Below are positions 20,801-28,899 of a DNA stretch of 64,000 nucleotides, in pieces. Position numbers and translations under genes: made by a program. The notes under the pieces are model-generated. The model made no database searches. It had not been told where the DNA came from and worked only from the letters and a program-made list of their open reading frames with translations. Position 1 is the stretch's first letter, and each line of letters opens with the position of its first letter. This stretch comes from Telmatactis stephensoni (Eukaryota > Cnidaria > Anthozoa > Actiniaria > Isophelliidae), in the NCBI GenBank assembly GCA_029948255.1, contig JALIZF010001939.1, forward strand, positions 973,001-1,037,000, read 5' to 3'.

Positions 20801-22819
20801 CATACGAAAACGGTTATCATTTTCACTGTAAACGCTCCTTTTTGAAAACGCTTTTCAAAGTGACTATTTTCGTAAATGCTCATCTATCTCTTGCTTGGGC
20901 AGTCGTAAACACTTTTCGAAAACGCTGGATCGTGTGACTCATTTCCAGTCCCTTTTAAGCAGGATAAACGTTTGCGCATGTTCATTAGTGCCCAGGATCC
21001 ACGCGGTCGTTTTCACAGCGTTTTCATCGTTCTCGTGTGGACAGACAAAAACGAGGCGAAAACGATCGTGTGGACGGAGAACGTTTTAGTCGTTTAGTAT
21101 GTACCTAAAACGAAAACGTTTCCTTGTGGACGGGGCCCTAAGAGGTAGAGCAGATTTCGTATGAGTGTGAAACGGACCGTGCTGTGCCTTTACCGTGTCA
21201 GCGCCGTGTTATCTATAAAAACATTTGAAATTAATGCCGTAGCCGTGCCATGACCGTACCGTTTTCACAGTCATACGAAATCTACTCTATGCGATTCATT
21301 GTGCGTGACCGTAACATGGATTGGTAACCCTTTGTGTGTTCTAGGTTACCTGTCCTACATTGGGTTTTTAAACAAACTCAAGTCCTCCAGTCATCCAGTG
21401 ATGGTAGTGTTTTGCCATTTCCTGGTAAATCATCAAACTGATGGAGTACAGTACCTAAATAATGGTAAATATTACTTTTAACATTTTTACTGTTGTGTAG
21501 TGAGGAACCTATTGAAAGTTATTTGGCTTGAGTGAGGGGTTTTCTGTCTTAATTCATTGAGTTTGTGATTCACATCTTCTCTTTCCTTTTTCTTCCTTCC
21601 TTCCTTCCTTGCCTCGATCCTTCCTTCATTCCTTCCCTCCTTAGTTCCTTCCTTCCTTCCTTCCTTCCTACCCTTTCTGCCTCCTTCCTCCCCCCTTCAT
21701 TCCCCCTTCATTCCTTTCTTCCTTCCTTGCTTTCGTACATTCTTTCTTCTGTCTTCCTTTCGTTTCTTCCTTTTTATCTTTCATCAATTCGTTCTTTTTT
21801 TCCTTTTGTCTCTCATTTTTCTCTTTTAATGCTTTTTTATCTTTTATAGAGGCCTTTGTCGGACAAACTGATCACACAGTAGGACATAGTTCTCGCTCAG
21901 GTGAAATGATTGTGATACCTATATGTTATCCTTCACCAATTTGTAATCTCCATGTCTGCAACCAGACATGGTGCCGCACATGCCATTTTCAACTGTACCA
22001 ACTTTTAACACAACAATATTGCGATAAAAGTTGTCCATTCTAACATCACGTTAAAGCAATCATTAGGACTACTTTTCCATCACCACCTGCACGCACTGAA
22101 ACGTTTTGTGATATTGACATGCATTTTCTATCAGCGCGAGCCGAAGTCGTTCGAATAGCCGAAAACGTTGTCTAAGAATCAACTTATTTCAAAAAACGTT
22201 GCCGCGGTTCAGAGCAACAAGCGTCAAGCCAAGACCGAAATGAATGCTGGTTTGGTGCTGTAATGTATTCAAATTATACAACGGAAGGAGGAGGGGGGGG
22301 GGGGGGGTTGCAGTTGCGTTGTACTTTCGTAATCAAGTTTATGTGCGCATGCAAAATTGGTCTCCATTTGTATTATAGTGATTCAGCAAACATGACGCGA
22401 CGTTAAAGAGGACGCGAATTTTGTTTGAAATGACCGTAGACGTCACCGACGTCAAGAAGAGGACATGAATACAAGCAAAATGGCGTCCTGAATGTGACGT
22501 CACGATGCTGTCACGGTTGTCACGTAACGAACGAATGTAATATATTCGTCATCTCGCGTCGCGTCGCGTTTGCTTAACTCGTCAGCCCATCATTGTGTAA
22601 ATTTCCTCTTCTTTTGACATACCTGCCAACATTTTCCTTACAGCTCCAAGACGATCGGTCTCGTCCACCACCCAAACTGCAGTCAATCGTTGGCTGGTTG
22701 CTTATACGTTACTGCGCAACCCTAGTCTTATACCGCTGAGAAAAGGTCACGTGACGACAGCATCAAAGGATGACTTGGATGAGGTGGCTGTTGCACACTT
22801 GGATTTAATTGACGTTTAA
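5113..22819 (+). CDS. STRA6: STRA6-like multipass membrane protein (retinol transporter/receptor family)
   Basis: Twenty exons join in phase: 5113-5120, 5320-5413, 7873-7958, 8738-8898, 9743-9863, 10319-10382, 11375-11533, 12610-12689, 13311-13375, 14433-14494, 14747-14900, 16213-16288, 16358-16418, 16884-16932, 17604-17709, 18701-18808, 19706-19869, 21345-21464, 21850-21900, 22644-22819. They total 1,965 bases (654 residues plus stop); human STRA6 is 667. STRA6 takes up retinol from plasma RBP across the plasma membrane. Collinear matches include FNILVGLYSAL, YLSYIGFLNKL, SHPVMVVFCHFL, RWLVAYTLLRNPSL and SFPGYQIAYIGLG. The N-terminus (MANNTTNNGTT) carries glycosylation sequons, as expected for an outside-facing tail. 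The region matching the vertebrate RBP-contact segment (about residues 301-351) is divergent, so the ligand carrier is unknown. A one-base loss near the stop may have shortened the C-terminus. Family assignment is by motif collinearity and is strong. Confidence 0.9.
5452..7325. mobile_element. 1.9-kb foldback element with TTAA target duplication
   Basis: Two near-identical inverted arms (about 5452-6275 and 6408-7325) flank a short centre of about 130 bases. The tips read GGTAGCTCGGTC...GACCGAGCTACC and are flanked on both sides by TTAA (5448-5451, 7326-7329). TTAA is the target of piggyBac-type transposases. The element sits in STRA6-like intron 2. The right arm is 90 bases longer because of a nested insertion at 6638-6718. 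There is no coding capacity. Confidence 0.85.
6638..6718. mobile_element. 81-bp MITE nested in the foldback element, 9-bp target duplication
   Basis: Inverted ends CAGCCTAGTCCCCAGGC and GCCTGGGTACTAGGCTG bound an 81-bp insert. ATTCTGAAT is duplicated on both sides (6629-6637, 6719-6727). The opposite arm of the foldback has the uninterrupted site, which proves the insertion. A 9-bp duplication suggests a Mutator-type transposase. Confidence 0.9.
7501..7514. repeat. Poly-G tract
   Basis: A short guanine homopolymer in STRA6-like intron 2. Similar tracts occur at 12117-12128, 18906-18930 and 22289-22306. Confidence 0.8.
8975..9345. repeat. (GACT)n and (AATG)n microsatellite
   Basis: Long runs of GACTGACT broken by variants, passing into AATGAATG. 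It lies in STRA6-like intron 4. A second (GACC/GACT)n tract is at 14578-14680. Confidence 0.9.
9743..13375 (+). CDS. STRA6: STRA6-like exons 5-9 (membrane segments and cytoplasmic loop)
   Basis: Exon 5 (9743-9863) encodes LHNVVLVLMYGIINFPVLAC and GLLYMLM, matching the human YAALYYPLAAC...LGSTLSW region. Exon 6 (10319-10382) continues FKMVLVFSC. Exon 7 (11375-11533) encodes YRLPKLFLELPSLVCQVFLL and then a basic Arg/Lys/Glu-rich tail that begins the long cytoplasmic loop. Exons 8 and 9 (12610-12689, 13311-13375) complete the loop with DLLLKNMLNDK and IRLRDAIYKTRP, corresponding to human LRHCIYTPQP. Donor and acceptor phases agree throughout. Confidence 0.87.
9901..10090. mobile_element. Family A palindromic MITE, copy 1
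   Basis: GCAATATAAAACGACCGCCTA... is repeated inverted at the far end. The arms carry ATGTCTCTGTACTG-type motifs, and the centre is AT-rich. It is in intron 5, 38 bases past the exon 5 donor. Confidence 0.75.
10429..10720. mobile_element. Family B palindromic MITE, copy 1
   Basis: Inverted arms carry ATACTAAGAGAGCGAAACT, GATGTCTGTGCGATGTTCG and TAGTAACTTCGCCATCGCGC, joined by a short centre. The 131-codon open frame across it is an artefact of the palindrome. Other copies are at 12742, 31783, 48571, 50395 and 57583, with half a copy at 19507. Confidence 0.8.
11083..11355. mobile_element. Family A MITE, copy 2, next to an exon
   Basis: A hairpin with ATGTCTCTGTTCTGTGATAT arms, followed by the family's outer end (GAGCGAGCCATGTCTCTG...GCGCGCGTCATATC). 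It ends about 20 bases before exon 7 (11375), so it contributes to the acceptor region. Confidence 0.75.
11553..11800 (+). mobile_element. tRNA-derived SINE (family 2), copy 1
   Basis: The tRNA-like head reads GGTTGGCTCATCTGGTTGAG, an A-box match. The body has GCTGCCTTTGTAATGCACAT and GACGTTAAACCGTAGGCC. It shares most of this with the copy at 43559-43932. It is in STRA6-like intron 7. Confidence 0.7.
11835..12048. mobile_element. Family H MITE with TTA duplication
   Basis: Inverted ends AGGCGGCGAAATACGAGACA and its complement, flanked by TTA on each side (11832-11834, 12049-12051). The core has CTTGTCGCGCAACATTGTTG, shared with family G. A TWA target and such ends suggest PIF/Harbinger. Confidence 0.8.
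12742..13108. mobile_element. Family B MITE, copy 2, interrupted
   Basis: The outer element begins GATCATAATACTAAGAGAGC and ends AATATGGTCTCTTA. Its interior is split by a family G element at 12817-13013. It is in STRA6-like intron 8. Confidence 0.7.
12817..13013. mobile_element. Family G MITE nested in family B, TAA duplication
   Basis: Ends AGGCCCGG...CCGGGCCT, flanked by TAA at 12814-12816 and 13014-13016. Long inner arms carry TTGTCGCGCAACATTGTTGC. Uninterrupted family B copies confirm the target site (AGTTATTTT..AGTAACAGG). Confidence 0.85.
13490..14240. repeat. Inverted repeat pair with a nested palindrome
   Basis: TACTCAGAGCCTGTGTTCCT near 13500 recurs inverted near 14200. A smaller palindrome at 13652-13747 has arms of AATCTCGTCCCCAGAGCCGA. 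GCGCATGCGCTGTAGCCTG also recurs at both ends in direct orientation. It is in STRA6-like intron 9. Confidence 0.65.
14433..17709 (+). CDS. STRA6: STRA6-like exons 10-15 (central membrane segments and divergent loop)
   Basis: Exon 10 (14433-14494) encodes ELICTLVVSAFIIYH, matching human LVLSATLTGTAIYQ. Exon 11 (14747-14900) encodes IAVYAILRFAQVTDF and then a polar segment with an NNTYYMSAK stretch, in the position of the vertebrate RBP-contact region but with little similarity. Exon 12 (16213-16288) is the next membrane segment (FYVSVAITITLTTLQMLHFM). Exon 13 is a basic loop. Exon 14 (16884-16932) is SFPGYQIAYIGLG, close to human SFSAYQTAFICLG. Exon 15 (17604-17709) is very hydrophobic (FIVMLVIFLIVSFIVIAII). 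Confidence 0.87.
14941..15350. mobile_element. Family E foldback MITE, copy 1
   Basis: TATTACGCGCGCTCTGATTGG at the left is inverted at the right (CCAATCAGAGCGTGCGTAAT). The arms also share GATGACGTCA and AAATGTTTCCATGAATA. Related copies are near 39440-39835, 50745-50970 and 55335-55530. Confidence 0.7.
15778..15942. mobile_element. Short palindromic element
   Basis: AGAGCAGATTTTTCCGTGCT at the left pairs with AGCACGGAAAAAAGCTGTTC at the right, and GTTCAGTAATACAGCAC pairs with an inverted partner further in. It is in STRA6-like intron 11, with no second copy seen. Confidence 0.55.
16475..16790. repeat. TTCC/CCTC pyrimidine microsatellite
   Basis: TTCC and CCTC runs in intron 13, upstream of exon 14. 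Open frames reading SLPPFLPSFLP are repeat artefacts. Confidence 0.9.
17729..18016 (+). mobile_element. Family D MITE, copy 2
   Basis: It starts CATATCAAACAATTG and ends CAATTGTTTGATATA, with the same interior as the Wnt-intron copy. It lies 20 bases after the exon 15 donor. Confidence 0.7.
18424..18678. repeat. (ATTT/ATCT)n microsatellite
   Basis: TTTATTTATCTATT-type units end 22 bases before exon 16 (18701). Confidence 0.9.
18701..21464 (+). CDS. STRA6: STRA6-like exons 16-18 (most conserved C-terminal domain)
   Basis: Exon 16 (18701-18808) encodes PTIVVPLVTWLFQFFLGWLV, matching human VILQNMAAHWVF. Exon 17 (19706-19869) encodes SYFFFFFNILVGLYSALFRS, then FLSRLDRTPLMVGYHKWDKG; the human counterpart is LFPLNVLVGAMVA...MDLSLLPP...LDPGY. 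Exon 18 (21345-21464) encodes YLSYIGFLNKLKSSSHPVMV and VFCHFLVNHQ, matching [20 protein letters not shown]. This is the best evidence for family membership. Confidence 0.92.
19060..19210 (+). mobile_element. SINE family 1 body fragment
   Basis: TTTTCCTCCCTCAGTAAAGA and TTGTGTGCATAGAATATTAG match the body of the SINE at 24045 and the fragment at 48225-48360. The tRNA-like head is missing. Confidence 0.55.
19507..19660. mobile_element. Half of a family B MITE
   Basis: Only one arm is present (GTTACTAAAAATAACCTTGG ... CAGACATCAATACCAGTTTC, ending ATTATGGTTTCTTGAT). It is in intron 16, just upstream of exon 17. Confidence 0.65.
20390..20580. mobile_element. Family F MITE, copy 1
   Basis: AACTGCGTGAGGAAACTGCC is inverted near the right end (GGCAGTTTCCTCACACAGTT), which ends GTGTGCGGCGGGC. 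The interior has TTTCTCGCCGCAGACGTTGC. Copy 2 is at 26573-26767 and a half copy at 34933-35036. Confidence 0.75.
20790..21142. mobile_element. Probable MITE with AAACG-rich ends
   Basis: GTTCCCGTCCATACGAAAAC at the left is answered by GTTTCCTTGTGGACGGGGCC at the right. The inner part repeats GAAAACG and CGTTTTC many times in both orientations. Confidence 0.55.
21150..21286. mobile_element. Family C MITE, copy 1
   Basis: Ends AGAGCAGATTTCGTATGAGT and GTCATACGAAATCTACTCTA. The interior is rich in CCGTG. Copies are at 44982-45129, 49743-50098, 55176-55325 and 58154-58293. Confidence 0.8.
21580..21845. repeat. TTCC/TTTC microsatellite up to exon 19
   Basis: A pyrimidine-rich repeat runs to the acceptor of the small exon 19 and probably serves as its polypyrimidine tract. 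Confidence 0.85.
21850..22819 (+). CDS. STRA6: STRA6-like exons 19-20 (C-terminal tail and stop)
   Basis: Exon 19 (21850-21900) encodes a polar linker. Exon 20 (22644-22819) encodes AVNRWLVAYTLLRNPSLIPL, close to human RARWGLAYTLLHNPTLQVF. It then runs to KDDLDEVAVAHLDLIDV and TAA at 22817-22819. Right after the stop comes a diverged copy of the last 16 codons, in another frame, ending TAA at 22864-22866. This suggests that the annotated stop is produced by a one-base loss in the T run at 22815-22817. Confidence 0.85.
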
Positions 22820-22866
22820 ATTTAGATGAATTGGCGGTCGCACAGTTGGGTTTAATTGACGTATAA
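22820..22866 (+). other. Out-of-frame duplicate of the STRA6-like C-terminus
   Basis: Read from 22822, this encodes LDELAVAQLGLIDV then TAA, against LDEVAVAHLDLIDV in the annotated end. Five of the codon differences are silent third-position changes, as expected of translated DNA. The repeat period is 47 bases, one short of 16 codons. Confidence 0.6.
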
Positions 22867-23235
22867 AAAGAGTACAGTAGATAATTATTATAGATGTTGT
22901 ATTGGCAAGTGCAACAAAAAAGTTATTGGTCAAGAACTAAGCCCGTTCAAGCCCTACTGGATATATACATAGCTGATGACAAGTGCCACACTTTGATGAG
23001 TGACGCCGTGCATATGTATTAGATAGTTGTCGTGTTCATTTACATTTCTATAAAGTTTTAAGTTGGTGTTTTCTATGCGAGATCCCTTTTGGGCTTGTTG
23101 CGTAATTGGTTCTGGTTAGGAAAAAAACCCAAACAAACAAAGAAAAGCGACTCTGAGTTCAAAACGTTAAGACTAAAATCAAAGGGTCAAACGGGCTTCT
23201 GGGTATAGATTCAGGCAGGTAATCGGCAAGTAATG
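22867..23235. other. STRA6-like 3' UTR and intergenic DNA
   Basis: AT-rich and without a gene. I see no canonical AATAAA close to the stop; TATAAA at 23050 is the nearest variant. Confidence 0.4.
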
Positions 23236-23480
23236 TAAGTTTAAACGCATGTCTCTGTTCTGTGATATAAGCACGCTGGGAGATGTAGAGCAAGAGAAAA
23301 GCAATCTTAGGAACACGAGGCGTAGCCAAGTGTTTCTCTTGCTTTTTGAGTGCTCTACATTTTGCAGAGTGTTTATATCACAGTACAGAGACATTTTATA
23401 TTGCTTTTAACAGTATTTTTTCTACATTTTAGTGCGACCATGTCTCTGCTGATATAAACATGATAGCCAATCAGCACGCA
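23236..23480. mobile_element. Family A MITE, copy 3
   Basis: A hairpin with ATGTCTCTGTTCTGTGATAT arms and the outer end ACCATGTCTCTGCTGATATA. The outer end leads straight into the 53-bp tandem array, which reuses its sequence. Confidence 0.75.
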
Positions 23481-23880
23481 TGTATAATATATCAAATATT
23501 TGTAGCATGTACATGATAGCCAGCCAATCAACACGCATGTTATATCAAATATTTGTAGCATGTACATGATAGCCAGCCAGTCAGTACGCATGATATATCA
23601 AATATTTGTAGCATGTACATGGTAGCCAGCCAATCAGCACGCATGTTATATCAAATATTTGTAGCATGTACATGGTAGCCAGCCAATCAGCACGCATGTT
23701 ATATCAAATATTTGTAGCATGTACATGGTAGCCAGCCAATCAGCACCCATGTTATATCAAATATTTGTCGCATGTACATGGTAGTCAGCCAATCAGCATG
23801 CATGATATATCAAATATATTTGTAGCATGTAAATGGTAGCCAGCCAATCAGCATGCATGTTATATCAAATACTTGTATTA
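23450..23880. repeat. 53-bp tandem array (about eight units)
   Basis: Units contain GTAGCATGTACATGGTAGCC, AGCCAATCAGCACGCATG and TATATCAAATATTT. GTAGC recurs at 23502, 23555, 23608, 23661, 23714, 23767 and 23822, a spacing of 53 except the last (55). The unit derives from the end of the family A element at its left. Confidence 0.92.
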
Positions 23881-24044
23881 CAAAGTGCAGTGTTATCAGA
23901 CTTATCAGACTTAATCTTAAAACTTCGCGTGATAGATATTGATAAGTTAAATATTTTATGAGTAAAATTAAAGTTATAGAAGTTATTGTTGTTCTTGTTC
24001 AAGGAGAGAATAAAATCGAACTTCCCCTCCAAACTTTCCCATGA

Positions 24045-24300
24045 GGTGGCATGCAGGGTTGCCTAGTGGTTAAGCAACTCCCCTCTCACCGCTGTGGTCC
24101 GTGTTTGAGTCCCAGCTCGGACGCTGAATCATGTGAATTGAGTTTTGTTTGGTGTGATGTTCTCTCCCAATTAAGTGACGAAGGTTTTTTTCTCTGGGTT
24201 CTCCGGTTTTCCTCCCTCAAAAATCAACGTGAGTTTGAGTGTTGTATGTAAAGTATATCGAATGTAGTTTTATCGAGTGTGAATGAGTCTTGGAGCTATT
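24045..24300 (+). mobile_element. tRNA-derived SINE (family 1), with A and B boxes
   Basis: The head has GGTTGCCTAGTGGTTAAGCA (A box) and GTGTTTGAGTCCCAGC (B box). The body CTCTGGGTTCTCCGGTTTTC matches fragments at 19060 and 48225. A functional tRNA is unlikely because the cloverleaf is not maintained. Confidence 0.75.
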
Positions 24301-26180
24301 AGCAGTATTTGCTAATCTGAAAGAGTCCTTTTGTAAACTTGTAATTCAGCTGGTAAAAATTCCGCACTAGACAGGATATGACGTCAGTCTATTGATAGCA
24401 AAGCAATAATACTGCTTTGCCCGAATAACTAACTAATGCGCAAATCGGTTTAAAGAAACAAAAAAAACTATAAAAACGTAAAATAATAATAATTATAGCA
24501 AAAAAGCCCTAAAAACTTTAGGGGGGAAAAGAAAAAAGGAAAAAAAGAAAACAACTCCGACCTCAATGAGGCTCGAACTTGTGACTCCTAAAGAGGCACC
24601 CCCGGACATAGAGTAACAAAAAACCAAAACAAAACAAAAAAAAGAATGAAAAATTAAATTTTGGGACGATTCTCCCTAGACATTCTAATGAAGCTGAGAC
24701 ATCGAATCGACTTACGTTACGGATGAAGATTTCGGCCCCTTCCACGCTATCCCGGTGCTACATATTACAGTTGACTTAGCCCGAAGGCCAGGGAGGGAGA
24801 CGATATCCGGACCCTAATCCATACCTTTAGATATCACCTTAGACCACTGCGCTACCTAGACACTTAATAATTTTAATGTCTAATTGGGGTAGTCTATTCG
24901 GCGAAGTTTCATTGTAATGCTAATATGGTTGTCCCAAATCCTTGGGGAAATATCGGAACCAATCAGAGAAAGGTCAGCAACTTTTGTGTATATTTTTTGT
25001 GTATCGGAGCTTATTGCGGAATCAGGTATTATACAACAGAAATTATGCGCGTGCAGATTCTAATGAAAGGGCAAAGTTTCTGTTGTTTAGAAGAAATTTT
25101 ATGGAGCGAGAATTTTTCTCAAAACCGGAGCTTTGCTTCTATTTGCAAGGGTTTTTAGCTGTTATGTATTTTGCCATCATCAGCAGTTTTCCCAGACAAA
25201 CGCTGTAACAAATGGCATCTTTGTGGTGCCAGCGAACAAGGCTTGTTTTGAAGAAATCGCCCAACAGAAAATACTACAAACATAACTCTCGCCTCATATG
25301 ACTCAAGGTATCTAGTTTATTCTCAATAAGAACTTTAACTCGCTCTTGATTCAATAGTTCCATGTTGTTGACTAAATTCAGCGATTCTACCGCCAGCAAT
25401 GGTACTGACAATATTATCTCGCAATAATATTCCATGGCGCGCTTCTGAATCGAGCAGCGTCCGACAGAAATCATTGTTTGCTCATTGCGCAGCTTAGTAA
25501 ACTCTTTTAGTTTTCAAAAATTTTCGTGTTCAGTTAAAATATGCTGTTTAATTTCTGCATGGTCCTTCAGGTAGTTAAGTTACTAGCCATTGTTTGGGAG
25601 ATCATTGCGCCCGCAGTACCTTGTAGACGCAGCACATTATTATGTTATATACAATAGGACCCATTATAATGTACCATATATGAAGGACCTACCCCGTGCA
25701 GAAGGGATACTTTCGGGGGAGGGGTCAGTGGGGGAGCCTTTGTAAGAGTTAACTTAAGAAATGTGGCCCTCTCCCCAGAAGAGTAAAACTAAATTTAAAT
25801 TTACTGTGTATCTTTTTTAATAAGACAGTGATTCCGCACGTGTTGTATTATAAATTTATGCTTTTCTCTCACTGCTATTTTTGAATAATTTACGTTGACT
25901 CGAGGCTAACCCTGTATTTGTGTGTCTGTTGTCTAATTTTGCAGCGGTATCGATTACACACCAAAAGGTCTATTGCTCACTTATTACCTTTGTTCAGATA
26001 TAAATATACTTTAAATAGACTATGTCCTCCATATAACGATTGTTTTAAAGGTAAATTTATTTTACTTCGAAGAGTGGGGAGTGGTTGCCCAATTCTCCCG
26101 AGCAAGGGGCTATTATTAAGATTTCGAAGGTGCGCCTTCTACCCCCCTCTATCAATCAGTGCTCCTTGTTACGGGTATTA
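24301..26180. other. Intergenic DNA with tRNA-like remnants
   Basis: No gene is supported. Near 24820-24862 the minus strand reads GTAGCGCAGTGGTCTAAGG, an A-box match. Near 24565 the sequence GAGGCTCGAACTTGTG resembles a B box on the minus strand. Both are probably SINE remains. The rest is single-copy-looking DNA. Confidence 0.4.
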
Positions 26181-26185
26181 AAAGC

Positions 26186-26312
26186 TATAATTCAGATCCA
26201 CACGGAAGGGAAAGAAGTCAAAACAAGGATATGCATTATGTCACTGGGGATCGAACTCGGGACCCCTCTTAACGAAAGCCGCGCACTAACCAACTGTGCC
26301 ATCCTTCTTCCT
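26186..26312 (-). mobile_element. tRNA-derived SINE, minus strand
   Basis: On the minus strand it reads ATGGCACAGTTGGTTAGTGC (A box) and GTCCCGAGTTCGATCCCC (B box) with proper spacing, then a short non-tRNA tail. It could be a degenerate tRNA, but no full cloverleaf was recognised. Confidence 0.6.
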
Positions 26313-26572
26313 CCTCCTGGTAATTCAGTTTGATAAAATTTTGTAATTAGAAATTTAATTATCATTTTGAACCTGTTTTATTTGAATAGACGTGTGCATA
26401 TTTGATTTTTCAAGCACGAACCTTCACAGTAATCAACAAGAAACTTTTTTAATATGGTTCGATATTTAAAACAACAACAGCATCAACAAATTTTTGATTT
26501 TTTTTTTTGTTGGAAATTTTTTCAGTAAACCGTTTCCTCAAGGTTGCGCATGCAGTTCAAATTCGGTCTTAA

Positions 26573-26767
26573 GCCCGCCGCACACGTTGATAAACTGCGT
26601 GAGGAAACTGCCACACGAGGCACTTTTCTCACCGTGTGCTCTTTTACCTGTTCTATTTTTGGCCTCGCGTAGCCAAAGATGCAACGTCTGCGGCGAGAAA
26701 TCGTCTACTGAGCTAAATGCCTCGCGTGGCAGTTTCCTCACACAGTTTCTCAAGGTGTGCGGCGGGC
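26573..26767. mobile_element. Family F MITE, copy 2, TTAA-flanked
   Basis: Ends GCCCGCCGCACACGTTGA and its complement, flanked by TTAA at 26569-26572 and 26768-26771. The arms share AACTGCGTGAGGAAACTGCC. Confidence 0.85.
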
Positions 26768-26771
26768 TTAA

Positions 26772-27479
26772 ACCTCGCTTTAATTTGAACCCAGTTTTCA
26801 AACTTCAATAACTTAAAAATCCAGAATAAAGCATACTTTCTTACAATTAACGACAAAAAACCTGCTATTTAAAATGTTTTAATTGTAAAAGCTTTCATGC
26901 TTTCATGTAAATAAGTTCTACTTTTGAAATTCTGTGAGAAATAAAGTTTATTATTATTATGATTATTAAAACACGTTTAACATTTAAACTTCAAGTTGAA
27001 AATAATTTTTCCTGGTCAAGTTGCGTGTGCAACCATGAAAACACGTCTGTCTATTTTATAAACTCCGTATTGCATTTTGCATCAAAAAATCTTATGATAA
27101 CAGATAAAATAGGAAAAAGTGAATCAAAGGTAGAAAACTAAAGCGTATAATACTAACGCCTTCGGTACATGAGCGAAAGCAACAGCTGATAAAACACAAA
27201 ACTATATTTCCTTGTTTTCAATTGTTCACTGGTCAACCTATGTCAGTCACGTACTGACTCAGCGGCCTCACGCAAAACAAATAACTTTATATCGATTTAG
27301 TTTTTATTATCTTATCGCAATGAATTCAAATCGCGGCTGGGTCAACATATTCTACATGAAAATGAACCTTAAACATGTAGTAATGCAATTTATTGCCTTG
27401 AGATACAAAATTAAGCTTACTTGTAATATTTGAATAACATTTAATGTTAACACAATTTTGTCATCCTTTTGGCCTTCTT
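26772..27479. other. Intergenic DNA, no feature seen
   Basis: AT-rich, with AATAAA at 26940 followed by an ATT repeat. No exon or element could be supported. Confidence 0.4.
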
Positions 27480-27653
27480 CCTGTATTCAATTTTATTCTT
27501 CCTCATTTTCATTTTCATTCTTCCTCTCTTTCTTTCCTCCCTTTTTCCTGTCTTTCCTCCCTCCCCTTCTTCCTTTCTTTTTCTTTTTTTCTTTTTTGAT
27601 TAAAAAGAACAACAACAACAACAAAAAATGATAAAATATAATACTAGTGGCTT

Positions 27654-27684
<31 letters not shown>

Positions 27685-27990
27685 TTTCCTTTCTTTCCTC
27701 CCTCCCTTCCTTCTTTTTTCTTTTTTCTTAAAAAATACTAGTGGCTTCTTTCTTTCTTTCTTTCCTTCATTCTTTCATTCTTACTTACTTACTTACATAC
27801 TTCCTTCCTTCCTTCCTCCCTCCCTTTCTTCCTTCCTTTCTCCCTTTATTCCTTCCTTCCTTCCTTTCTTTCTTTCCTTCTTTCTTCTTTCTTCTTTCTT
27901 TCTTCCTCTCTCCCCCCTTCTTTTACTCATTTCTTTTTTTTTCAATATTTGTTTTCTTATTTTCTTTCCTTCGATCCCTTTTTCCTGTTT
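27480..27990. repeat. Pyrimidine microsatellite upstream of the polydom-like gene
   Basis: TTCC/TTTC/CCTC runs. Two segments repeat ACTAGTGGCTTCTTTCTTTC (27645 and 27738), indicating a local duplication. Ser/Phe/Leu open frames are artefacts. Confidence 0.88.
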
Positions 27991-28184
27991 TGCGTATTTC
28001 AAAAATTAATTTAGCCTTGTATTTGCCGTTTCTTTGGGAATAACCACCTGTTCATCGTTCTGTGTTAGAGCTGAGTTAACACAGCTGCTTCGTAATCGTG
28101 AAATCATCAACCACAGGTGCGTAAAACCAGAGATTCCACAAATCTATCGATACTCATACTAAAACTCCGGCCAACAGTTCCAAA

Positions 28185-28899
28185 ATGGCCCTTTTTGGTC
28201 TCACCAAGCTGTTGTTATGTCTGTTTTTCTTTATAAACCCAACACAATCAGCCATCGATTGGTTGGCTAAGTCAAAACAAGAGCTTATGGATCTTCGAGG
28301 TTCGGTTTTCAAGAAACAAAAGGCCGACATCCTCTTTCTGATAGATTCCTCAGGAAGCTTAGACTACAAGGAATTTTTGATGGAGAAGAAATTTATCACA
28401 AATCTACTGAATAAGATCTCTGTTGGCTATGAAGCGACCCGAGTAGAAGTAATCCCATTCCACGATAGTGCCTACAGATACATCAAGTTCATCTCAGAAC
28501 CCGGACGCTCTAAGAATAAATGCTACTTCAACGAACGCTTCGATGCACTGGGATTTGAAGCTGGAATGACAAACATGCGAGACGCCTTCCAGAAAGCTAT
28601 CGATGTATGTCTAGGCACATGGCAAGGAGTTAAGAGATCTCCAATGAGCCAGTTCAAGACAGTTGTTATCCTCCTCACCGATGGCTACTGGAATTGGCCT
28701 CATCGCGATTCTAGCCCAATCAAGAGAGCTGAAACATTAATAAAAAATAAAGCCGAGGTATTTGCTATAGGTGTTGGTCGTGGGGTTCATTTTGGTAATC
28801 TACAAAAATTGGTGGCTAACCAGGCCCCTGGCAGAGCTTATGCTTTCCACTTGAATGATTTCTCGGAGTTTAATGAGCTTGCTACTTACATTCGAGGAG
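28185..28899 (+). CDS. SVEP1: Polydom-like exon 1: signal peptide and VWA domain
   Basis: Hydrophobic leader [20 protein letters not shown]. The VWA domain starts at [18 protein letters not shown]. The metal-binding MIDAS motif D54-S-S-G-S58 is intact, with the later Thr (GMTN) and Asp (LLTDGYW) also present, so divalent-cation binding is likely. Donor gtaaag follows at 28900, phase 1. Confidence 0.93.

Noticed and set aside
23450..23880. CRISPR-like array
   Set aside because: The 53-bp units are head-to-tail without unique spacers, in a eukaryotic intergenic region, and derive from a MITE end.
26186..26312. A functional tRNA gene (also 24045-24120, 11553, 43559)
   Set aside because: A and B boxes are present, but no full cloverleaf was recognised, and at least three have SINE bodies repeated elsewhere.
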